Assembly: GCF_028858725.1 (NCBI RefSeq)
Contig: NC_084759.1
Span: 176,357,770-176,421,769 of the forward strand
Source of the DNA: Colius striatus
Taxonomy: Eukaryota > Chordata > Aves > Coliiformes > Coliidae
Length of the DNA: 64,000 nucleotides
Direction: 5' to 3'
Positions 12,801 through 24,800 of this stretch are shown here, in pieces. The notes beneath the pieces were generated by a model. That model ran no database searches. It was not told the DNA's origin and saw only the letters and a list, made by a program, of their open reading frames with translations. The first letter of the stretch is position 1. Each line of letters opens with the position of its first letter. A program made the position numbers and the translations under genes.

Positions 12801-15800
12801 TGACAGTCTGCTATGCCTGTACCTGTTTAAAACTTGACAGAAATGTCTGTACTTCTCAACTTTAAAGTCAGGTTAGAACAGTATGCTTTGCAAAAAATTT
12901 TCTGAGTATCAGATGATGTCTTATCTCAGCTGATACAGTCAGCTGCAAAAATACTTTCAAAATAGGCTAGTGGAACAAAATATTAACGTTAATTTTTTAG
13001 GCTTTCATGCAGTGACATATCTTGATTTAAGTAGGACAGATAGAACCTGGGGATTGTCTGTTTGCTCTGAAGTGCATTCCACTGGTATGTGGTACGTTGA
13101 TGTAGAGCAGGCTTGAACTTGGATAGTTCAGCTGCAGAATGTTGTTGATAGGCTTTTGCTGGCAAACTTTCCATCAGAAATCAGATTGAAAACTACAAGA
13201 TATGACCTTGACGTCTGCTACAAGTTTTTTCTTGTTTTGTTAGGAGTTGGGAGGTGGGGAGGAAATGAACAATTGAAAATTTGCCCATTCTAATTAATTG
13301 GAAGTTTGGGAATTGCCTTTAAATTTTTCCATAACGGTTGAAAATACCTCATCTGAACTGCATAGCTCAAGTGACAGTGCTTGTTAGAAAAAAACCCGTA
13401 TGTGAACAAGTTGGGAATTTAAAGTTTACTTTAAAAATAGTTCCTAGCTGTAAAAACTGGAAAAAAGTGGGTTTAACACATTCAGTGAAAGGGAAGTTGA
13501 ATCATTGAGTTCTCTTGTTAGGGTCATGAACTAGATGTTCTGTAATTGAATAAGAGGGGGGAAAAAGAAAAGGTGAGGGCTAGTGATTGTGTGGCAACTT
13601 TTTCTCTTAAGATTCATATTTTCCTGAAGAACATTGTGGAGGAATGTGGAGGATTTTTAGGGACAGTGTGTAGTCTTCTTTTTCTCCTTAAGGTGGACAG
13701 CCATGTGGGGCTGGATAGAAAAGTTTCTGGAAAGCTGCAACCCTACACACCTCCAGTACAGAATAAGATAGGTTAGAAGCAAGCTCCTTCCTGTTTGGAC
13801 ATGAAACTGGCTGTGTCAAGTATTCACTCTGTTTTGTACAACAGTAACTGTGCTGCCACATCAGTATGAACCTTATGTTTTGTGTGTGGTTTTTTGCATA
13901 GGTGCAGGAAGCATCACAGTGTCTACAGGAAGAAGACAGAGGAGCAGCCTGGAGAATCCAATCCTTTGTGGGATTGGAAGTTGAGAGAGGTCACTTCCCC
14001 ATGAATCCCAAGGATTTAGGGGTCTGAAAGACTTGTGACTGCTGCTTTCTCTGCAGGCTCCCAAATACTGCCTCCTTAGGGGATGGTGTTGAGGAAATTG
14101 GGCTTCCTGACCCCTGCTCACAAGTAGCACATTATCATTTGGGAAGCATCAATTGACTGATACCTGTATGTTTCTCAGAGTATTTCCAATATTGGTCAAC
14201 CAGAGTGTGTGACATGGGGAATCTGAACATCTAACCAGAGTGTGTGAGAGGCCGAAGCCTTAAAACTGTGTGATGGAAAAGTAACATTTGATGACTGCTT
14301 TAAAAACTATCCATGAACATGAACTTAGGCTTTCTAAAGGTCCTGATATGGATATTTCTCCTTGGGGCAGACCGTTGTGCAGTGTACCGATTGTCTTCAG
14401 GAGACTTGCTGGCCTCATCTGTTAAATGCCATCTGGAAAATAGGGCATTCCCTTTAAGGGAGTGATTAAATAGGGACACTGCCTCAGGGGTAGTTTTCTG
14501 CACATTTATACAGTGACTGATAAAACCATATGGGTCTTGTAAGTCTATTCTAATTGAATCAGCTTTTATTGAAAGACAGAATTGCTGGAAATGCACTGAA
14601 TGGATGAATTCCAAGTAAATGATTCACACTCTAAAATGGCTAGGATTATGAAATCGCTGGAATCAGAGCTGGCCGAAAGTTAGAATTCAGCTGTTCCTAG
14701 GATGTGTAGAAATGGCATCATTACACTATAATATGCATATGGATCAATACTATGGTTTCCCATACAGACCACTAGTTCCTTTGCACCAGCATAATTATTC
14801 AGTTGTATTATTTGCGAGGGCAGTGTAATGCACTGTCAACACTCCAGGATATGACAGGAGTGATGGTAATGAGTAAAAATAATTTTGGATAACAACGTAA
14901 GTGACTGATGTTGAAGATGCATTTAATCATGACCTGCTTCAATGTGGAAATGAAGACTAGTTTCTCACAAGATGGCTTTGTGAGGTGATTAGTGTGAGCA
15001 TATTCATGTGACACAGCAAGCTAAACGTAATTTAATCTGGTAGTTTTTATTCTATGAATAGCTTAATAGACTGCTGATAACTGAGGGAGGGTGAGCTGAT
15101 CTCTGTCAGAATCCAAAGACTGCTTCTCTTGCTAGTGATTTAATTTAATTGCTAGCAACTATGATACTTGCATTACAAGAACTGGTAATAGGAAATACTT
15201 TTTGCTTTTCATAATGTGACTTCAACTGTTTAAAATCAGGAGTGACGTCATTACATGAACTGCTAATTTCTCTGCAGACCACAGTTCGCAACAACTGATT
15301 TGCCACAGTGTTTGCAATGATGCTTAGTGTACACAGTGTTCCTGATGATTTCCCATTTGGTTGAAATAATATCACTAATACAGAAATACTAGCTTACACA
15401 GAAATGAGTCTTTTTTTCTTTCTTTGGTATTAGGAGGTAAGTTGTGGTCAGGTTGCACTTGATCACAAAAATTGGCAGTGGTAATGCAACTAAAGTTTGT
15501 GCTGGATTTTTTTTAGTGAATTAGAAAAAGCAGTTTCCTTTGTTCTGGAGTATTGTTTTCCTCAGTATTTTGGCAGAAGCCAGAAACTCTAATTGCACAA
15601 AATGCTGCACAAAGAGTTTATGGAGTAGATATGATAGTCTATTAATAATAACTGTCATTTAAAAGGTAAATTTTGATTAGGTATCACATCTAGGAAAAAA
15701 AAATTCAAGTAGTTGAAAAATTGCCTGACAGAAGAAAATAAAGTCTCATAACATTGTAACTACTAACTTGCAAATATGTGGAAGGATATATTAAAAGTTG

Positions 15801-18800
15801 TTGTGTATTTTGTGTATAGAAATGTGTGACAATTATCTCTAATTATTTGGGAATTAAAGTCTTCCACTACCAAAGTTTGAAGAATACTTCATGTTGTAAA
15901 TGTTTACTGTCAAACCAGCACTAAAAAATTTATTGTCCTATTGAGGCACAAAAGAAAGATCAGTAAAGAAGACAGATTTCAAGTGATAGGGTAAAGACAG
16001 GAAGTTTTGTTTCTTCACTTCTGTATAGCCAGATTGCACATATGATGATCTTAACAACACAGATCTGTGTGTAAACTGAAATGAATGGCTTAAATATAAG
16101 ACTTCTCACTTGAAGCTTAATAAGATTCTGCCATTCGCTCTGTGACAAGTTGATTGCATTGTTGCATGAGGACAGTTACTGACTGTGATGGCTTAATGCA
16201 TGTGTGTGTATATTGGTTCTATTGATTTCTTTTTATATTATAAAGAACATAAATAAGAAATTCTTGACTCAGGAAATTCTTCACCTGTGCATTTGTAAGT
16301 CATGAGAGCAAGATTATGATGCTAAATTAAATTTCGTTCCATTTATTTAAGGTTGTCAACACCACGGCAATGTCTATATAAATATAGGCCTTGGCCTTCC
16401 AGCACTTTAAATGAAATCCTAGTATTTTAAAAGTAGCCATCTCTTTCCAGGCAGAGGTCTGCTCAAAACAAGGAAGACTGGGGTAGCTAAGTACATGTTT
16501 TAACTTTTATCTGTTTAGAAGTTGCTTACATTTGCTAATATTTAAAGCTAGTTACAGTATGGGAGAGGGGAAGACTCTGGAAGGAGCATAGATGCAAAAA
16601 TCATTGGTTTTATTGTAATCTGTTTTGCAGAAAGACTTCTGGAAGAGAGAGAAAACATGCCTGAGGAAGTGGGAATGTTAATTAGTTGATATTTTTAAAG
16701 TAACTTGTTATCAGTACATGAGGGTAGGGGAGGGGTAAAACTGTATTAAAGATTTACTAGTAGGTGGGAGGAAAGTTTATTTTCTTCTTAGTAATTTCTG
16801 CTTCAAGGTACTGTGTTATTTGTTACAGAATTTTTTTTTTTTTTTTTTTTTTACACCTGTCTGGACCCATTTAGACTTTCTGGCATCTAAATCTACATCA
16901 TCAGTCCATTATGGAAAAGTCACATTCCAAAGCTGCTGGTTGTAACCTGTCCTGTGATCTTCAGACTAAAAAGCTGTCTAAACTGTATTACGAAGTTACA
17001 GTTAGAACTTTGCATAATTCCTGTATTTTTGAAAACACACAGAAACATGTCATACTACAGTATTGCTACAGTGTTTAACTATAGCTGTACCATGTAAAAG
17101 TTAGTGAAATAAATGTGATAAGAACTGCTCAAACCATTTTTATCTAGGTGGAGATACTTTCTTAATAATGTGTTACAAAAGTGTAGTCTTTCGTTTAGGA
17201 AATCTTTTGTCTAAAACCACTTTTTCATATCCTTCTTTTTGTCATTGTGTTTAAAAAGTTGTTTGCTGTAAAACCATGCATCTTTCCAGCTGACTCTCTA
17301 TGTGCATCTACTTGCTTTTGAGATTAGGAGCAACTTTTTGTTTTTTAATTAATTGCTCTAATTACTGTGTTCAGTTATATTTGAGAATGTGGACTTCAGT
17401 GCTCAGAGAAATGAGGACATGTGGTGAAGGAGATTTGAGTAGGGACTAGCAAGAATATGATAATGAAGTAGAAAGCGTGCAAAGATAAGCTTTTCTTGAG
17501 ATTTCAGTAATGACTGTGAACTAGAAAAATGGAGATTAGAGTATTACTGTGGATATCAGATTTCTATTAGCTTCTTGAGACATTAATATTTAGGATAGAC
17601 GTGAGTGGAAAATGATCTTCAAATAAATTATAAGATATTTAAAGCCTGTACATTTGTACTGGGAAATTATCCAGTCTAGTAATGAAAGAACAGAGTAGGA
17701 TTTGAACAATTTGACTTTGTTCTTGTCAAGATTTCAGTGCACTTCACTCTGTTCTGTTTGGACTTCTAAAAGACAAGTATAATGCAAACATAAGCAAAAC
17801 AAGATTTTTATTAGGGTTTGGTTAAACCCAACCTTATTTCATAGAATCATAGAATGGTAGGGGTTGGAAGGGGCCTTTAGAGATCATCTAGTCCAACCCC
17901 CCTGCAGAAGCAGGTTCACCTAGATCAGGTCGCACAGGAACATATCCAGGTGGGTCTTGAAGACCTCCAAGGAAGGAGACTCCACAACCCCCCTGGGCAG
18001 CCTGTGCCACTGCTCCCTCACTCTCATGGGGAAATAGTTTTTTCTTATATTTAAATGGAACTTTTTGTGTTCCAGCTTCATCCTTTTACCCTTTGTCCTG
18101 TTACTATCTACTATAGAAAAGAGGGATGTCCCAACCTCCTGACACTCACCCTTTAGATATTTATAAATGTTAATAAGATCACCCCTCAATCTCCTCCAGA
18201 CTAAACAGTCCCAGTTTCCGCAGTCTTTCCTCATATGAAAGATGTTCTATACCCTTGATCATCTTGGTGGCCCTGCACTGGACTCTCTCCAGCACTTCCC
18301 TGTCCCTCTTGAGCTGAGGAGCCCAGAACTGGACACAGGACTCCAGATGAGGCCTCACCAGGGCAGAGTAGAGGGGGAGAAGAACCTCCCTGGACCTGCT
18401 GGCCACTTCTTCTAATAGTTTTCTTCAGTTCACAATGGCATCTTATTAAGTTATTTAAAGTGGAATTACTTAAGAGAAAATGAACAAGTACTTTAATATT
18501 ATAGCTTTACAGGAGTTTATCTTCTTGTTTTTAGTTACAGTTCCAAGAAGTGTTGAGCAGGGTGTTTTTTTCTTGATGAGCTGATGTATAAGGTGTCATG
18601 CTATTTTGCAGATGCATTCTGAAAACACTCCTGGAAGTGTTTCAAACTGTTTCAATTGTTTTTACTGTAGTTTTGCAGAATTTTAGACTAGCCACTGTAT
18701 GAGGGTCATTTAACAGCTTTGTGAATTTTTTCAGCCGAGTGATGTATATTAAGGGATATTAAAAAACTACTTAATTAGGTACCTAATGGTAAGATTTTTA

Positions 18801-21800
18801 TATGGTTTCTATGGAGACAGTCATAATTATCATGAGGTTGACTTTGTATTGTCTGGAGGTGAGGAATATATGATGAAAAATGAAGAAGCGAAGGATCAAT
18901 ACAGAATATTGAGTATCACAACAATGTGCATTTCTGAGTACAGATATCTGAAATACAGCCCCGTATTCAAGATGCAGTACTAAAATTGTGCTGTGAATTT
19001 TCCAAGAATGTGTTGACTTGTCTGAGGTAAAATATGCTTGCTGTTAGCCAAGTGAGTAGTACAGTTTAAAAAATGGTTGTTGGAAATGGCCCCCATCCTG
19101 TTATTTTCTGCATAAAGGCTGAAGCTATAAAAAGGAGATGACTAAATTTAATTAATTCTGTGGTCTGTCCCCCTTAATCAGGGATTACTCTTGTTTCCAG
19201 TAGCAGTGCGCTATGAAATACAGACAACTAAGACTTTCAGTCCACCTCCTGTTACAGGAATTAAATTTGCCACCAAATTATAGAAGAATAGAAGAATAGA
19301 AGGTCAGAAAACTTCTGGCATGTTAACAAGGCACTTCTGAAATCCTAGCTAGATGAGGGAATAGCAGAAGCTGGTGGAGGAGAAGTACTAGTACATGATT
19401 GGAATTAGAATTCCATTTGAAACAAATACTAGCTCAGTCGGAACCACACCGAAGCCCCACAGTAGCAGGTGGAATGGAGACAGACAAGTCTACAGGGCTT
19501 GAGAGAGAGGAAAACCATTTTTTTCATAATGAAGTAGATCTATTGTAACTTCTAGTTGAACAAAAGACGTTCAACTTTTGTAGGTTTGCTACAAAGGGAG
19601 AAATTAAAAATTTGGTGCAGGTGCTTAGAAGAGTTTGACTGCATGTCAAGAACAATACAGTTCCACCAAAAAGAGGTGAGCTGGAGGAAGGACAAGACAA
19701 AATTAAAGTAAAAATTAGTTGTGTCATGGTAACAAGTGTTTTTATCACATGGTATGTATTACTGTAAATTGTATGCTGGTTTTAGGTTCCCAACAGCTTT
19801 ATCAGTCTTGTAGGCGGTGTAAACCTGTATTTGATGTGTCTTAACCTTCTAGCATAGTTGAAGATTTAAAATCAGATGTTATCATGCTAGGGATAGTATA
19901 GAAGAGTGTAAGTTTTGGGCAAAACCGAGATTTTAGATATGAATATAAGTGGACACAGTTTGCAAAAAACATTTTTAAGAGTGACTAATCTTAGAAGTAG
20001 CATATAATTATGTGACTGTAAGGTCAACCTATGGGGAAGTTGCTAGTTCTGAATTTAAAAGAACGTTAAATGCTTTCCTTGCATTTGGCAGTAATTTTGA
20101 AAAGTGTCTTAACATTTTATTGCCATTTGACTTGTTGATGTGCATCACCTAGTTGTTAGAACTGCCTGCAGAAAGGCTCCACAATAGAGTTGTTTTCTGT
20201 TCGAAGTTACTGAGCATTTTCAATGGTTTAAGAGTGCCCACAGCTGGTTACTGCTTATCAGCTTATCCATGCTACCTTATATTTCTGTAGACACATTTTG
20301 TGTGGAAGTCAGGGGACAACAGAGCTGTTGAAAGAAGCAAGCAGTGCAATTATACGTAAATGAAAGAAAGGTTGCTATTAAAGTAAGAATGAGTGCTTGA
20401 ATAAAAATATGTAGGTATCTAAGTAGAAACCAGATGAATTTCAGCATGACCTAAAGTAGTCATTGCATAAACTTGTATATATAGGATAAGATAGAAGGAA
20501 AGAATCAAAAGGGTATTAATCAGAAAGTGGAGGTATTGTCATGATGATGCTCTAGTAGTCATATTTCTCTGTTGACTGTCATAATTGTTTGATCTGGGGA
20601 AGGTTGCTTTTCAAGCAGTTGTTGTTCATATGTAGTAAATGGAGGAGAAGGTGGAATACAACAAAGCAGGCTGTGGTTTGACGAGCTGACTGACTTTCTC
20701 TAATGCTGCCTGGTTAGTTCTAGGTATTTTTTCCTAGAAGCTGACTGAACTTGTTCTCTCATGCATTGCCTGAAGATACTTAACTGGGAATGCCTTACCT
20801 TGATTTTAGGGTTTCTACTACCTTAGTCAGAACTGTGACAAGCTTTCTGGGTTTAATCTATAGTGCATCAACATACTCTGTGTTTATAATGCAGCTTTTG
20901 GAATAAACTCCAAGACTTTCCCAAGGAGGCATCATAAGAAAAACCAAACCTGTGTGAAGTTTGTGAAGGCCAAAGCAGTGAATTTAACTTTTTTTTTTTT
21001 TTAACTGATCCTATTCTTAAGCAATCAATTTCACAAATTTCCCCAAAGATGACTTCTCTAAATGGATTAGTTACTACTTGTAAGGCCTTTTGGCAATAGT
21101 GATTTTTTTAATTCTTGAAAAACCCTTGAGAGTGAAATTCAGGGCACTGATTGACTAGTCTACTGGGTTCCAAAGAATGAGTTCTGCTGCACCTTGCTGG
21201 TGGGACAGAAGAGGTTGCAGAAATATGAATGAAGCTCATGTTCAAAAACATACTGGATTCATTACTTGAGTCTTGTGCAGTGAGTGCCTTAAAGCAAGAA
21301 AGAGTAGATATTTGGGAACTTCCATAAACTTGGAAGTGTTTATTCTATTCTCCTGAATCGCCTGAAGAGGAAGAATACTTTGTATGTAAAGAATAATGTG
21401 GATTTTTCATTTTTGAGGAAAGGATTCTGTGACCAGGGGCAAGACAAAACCAGGAAAGTTTCTGTTCTAAATATTTCTAACCTCACTTTCTTGAGGGATG
21501 AATCTGCTCTGCTGTCTTGAACAAAAGGTCAGTGTCTCCCTTCAGGGGAGAGAAGTTTTGATAAATGGTACTGCTTAAGTACTAGGGGTGCCTTTCAGTA
21601 AAACCTCTTTTAAGTCTCTGAAACCATTGTGGGTTGTGCTTTTTTTTTTTTTTTAAGAAGTAATGATGTTTTACAGTAGAGGAAAGGAGAAAATTCCTGT
21701 GCAAAGTTGAAATAATGGAATGTATGGGATATCGTGTAGAGATTCTACATAAAAGCAGGTGAAGAATTTTGAAGAAATACCACAGGCATTGCTCAGGAGC

Positions 21801-24800
21801 TGGTCTTTTCTGGCAGTGAAAATATGATAGGAGATAAGATCTTACTGATCAACCTAAAAGCTCAAACTGTTCTGATGCATAAATGAGTCCTGCTGTATAA
21901 TAGTTACCCGTTTTGTTTGATAGTATGAACATCTTTTCTGTTTCATTGAATCCTTCTGTCAGTCAAAAGGTATCTTCTTAGCCATCTGGAGGAGAAACTT
22001 GAGTCCATGAATCAAAACTAGATCAATGTCATATTGGACAGCTATGAATAAACATCCTTCTGTAGGAACAGAGTTTCACAGGCAATTTCTTCCTGATTTC
22101 TAGGATGGGGCAAGATGTGTATAATTTCATAGCAAACCAGGGAGTAAGAGGAATTTGAGAACAGAATTGTATCACCTCATTGATAGGTAAGTAAAACTGG
22201 ATTAGAATATTGTGGTAGCTATTGGAGGAAAAGTGTGGCAAGTGGCGTGACCAAGAGCTCACAAAACGTAAATATCTGGCTTAACTTCTGGTGTTCTAAA
22301 AGTTTTTAGATATGCTGCATGTGACACCTGCTTCATAAAATAGGTAATTTGCCACTCCAGATAGGATAAGCCCTCATCAAGGACTTTTTGAGTGAATTGA
22401 AGCCAGGAGATGGATGGACTTGAGAAGAGGAGAGGATCATATTAGAGTGGAAACTGTGCTTGGCAGATTCTGTTCTGGATCCAGGTTATCTGTTGAAAGA
22501 ACATCTTTCATCTTGATTGAAAGCTGAGGTGATGGCATTTCCTTAATTTAGACCTGTTCTGTTCAGACTGGGAAATTGTAATTTTAATACTTCTGCAGTA
22601 AGAAAATATACAAAGCAGAGGAGTGCCTTTGAGTATGTCTCCTGTTCTTCGGAATATCTGAACTCTGTGAACTGCATCATATGTGACAATACATTTCCTC
22701 CATAACAGGTTGAAGGTATACATATACAGCACTGAGATTTAATTATAGCATCTAGTTTTCCATATAAAAAACAGAGGTTTATATTCTGAGATCTGTAAAT
22801 GCTGGGAAGAGATAGGTACTAGTTCTGTGTGGACCAGTCCAGCATGGCCCACACTGAGCCAAAGCTATGGTGTTGGCTGCTCTGTTGGACTGCTGCTGTC
22901 TCTGAGAAACTGTGCTCTTCAGCAGTCTCATTTGCTTGGCTGCAGCGTGCTGCTTGGCCTGGCTTCCTTTGTTGGCTCTGTGCATTCCAAATATGCTGCA
23001 CCAAAGGGACTCATCTCCTCTAAACCCTGCACGCATGGGTGCAGCATGCTGATGCAGGACTTGCTTCCAGCTCTAGGTAGATTTGGAGTTGGTTCGTGGA
23101 AAAACGGGCACACTTGCCCACATCATGCTCTTTATTTCCAGAGTGTAGCAGATGGCCCCTAGAGCTGCTTTGACAGATAAGTAGCTCAGGTCTGTCAGAA
23201 TTTGAGCCTGTACTCAAGTAGTGCAGGAGACATTACACTGCTTTATGGTCTTATGATGGCTTAGAAGCAGCACTGTGCAAATGTAGTTATGCTCTGTATA
23301 AATTAAATAAATTCAGCCAGATCCCAAGATGCCTCAGCATTAAGCCAGTTTGGTTGTCTGAGTGTTTGATGTGCAGCCGAGGCAACTGAGAATTTACTGT
23401 ACTTCTGCTGCATATGTTAAATATTAATATTGTATGTAGATTTTTTTTGTTTATTTCTGTTCATAAACAGACTTGCTTTATTGAAATGAGACCAAGCTAT
23501 TCATGATATCATAGTATCATAGAGTCATTTTGATTGGAAAAGACGTTTAAGATCGTTGAGTCCAACCACTAACCTCACACTGTTAAGCCCACCGCTAAAC
23601 TGTGTCCCTCAGCACCTCATCTATGCATCTTTTAAATATTTCCAAGGATGGTGGCTCCACCACTTCTCTGGGCAGCCTGTGCCAGTGTCTATATCATATT
23701 GTTCAAAATTCTTTTTACATAGGTTATTCCTGAATATCGGGTGAAGGAAATTAAGGAATCATGTGCTACTTACTGTGAGACGTCCAAAATGACTTAAAAG
23801 CAGGAACGTGTTGTGATGAGCTCTGTGAGAGAAATGGCTTGGCAAAATCATTTGGTCTAGTGCACTGTGTGTGTTCTTGAATGAGTATTTCTTGTCTCTA
23901 GGCATGCAAATTGCTAATCTTGCTTTTTTCTTTTTAAAAAATAGTTTATCTTTTTCAGTATTAAATATTTGCTCCCTTGGAGAGCATCAGTGCTGAATGA
24001 CTTTCTGCACTTGAGACCTGAATATCAAGCCTTTGCACCCGCTGTAAATATACCCTCTAAACCAGTAGCTGGATGAAATCTTCTAAGATAAAATGTAATC
24101 ACATCTTGCAACAAGAAAAATAGTGTTAAAAGGATGACAGCCCCATCATTTAGCATTAATGGGAATTGTAGGGAAGACAAGAACTGTATCCTTCAATGTT
24201 CATATTACTTTCTATTGGCTTTTTAAAACCCCAAAATGTTAGTTTTCCTTAGGAGATTTTGAAGTGTGTGGGTATTTGTATCTAGGACCTTGAAAGCAAC
24301 ATTGGAAGTAGGTAATTAATAAAATCGTGATGATTGAGGTTAGAATAGAAATATAGGTAGAAATATGGCTGATGTTAACTTATAAGAAAGATAATACTGA
24401 AAAGGAAGACTAAGAGAAGGAGAGGAATGGTATTCAGATCTGTAATATTTAGTGATCTCTTAAAGCTCAGTAAATCAGTTCATTGGTATGACTGCAGCCT
24501 TTAAGGCCTAAACCATAAATTTAACCTCTAGCTCTTATCTTTTGTAATAGTGTATGCCTCTTTTGATTAGTGTCCCATTTAAAATGACTGAAGTGAAATT
24601 ATTAGATAAAAATGCAAAGTTTAGAGGGGCTGACTAAGCAATATTTATCATTTTAGTCTAGAGGAGACTGAGGGGGGATCTTATTAATATTTACAAATAC
24701 CTAAAGGGTGGATGTCAGGAGGTTGGGACATCCCTTTTTTTGATGGTATCTAGCAACAGGACAAGGGGTAATGGAATGAAGCTGGAACACAAAAAGTTCC

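Noticed and set aside
17920-18406. Minus-strand frames of 75-104 codons as possible genes
   Set aside because: They are CR1 ORF2 remnants ([28 protein letters not shown]) with frameshifts, as are those at 97-303, 24740-24973, 31936-32706 and 52998-53547.
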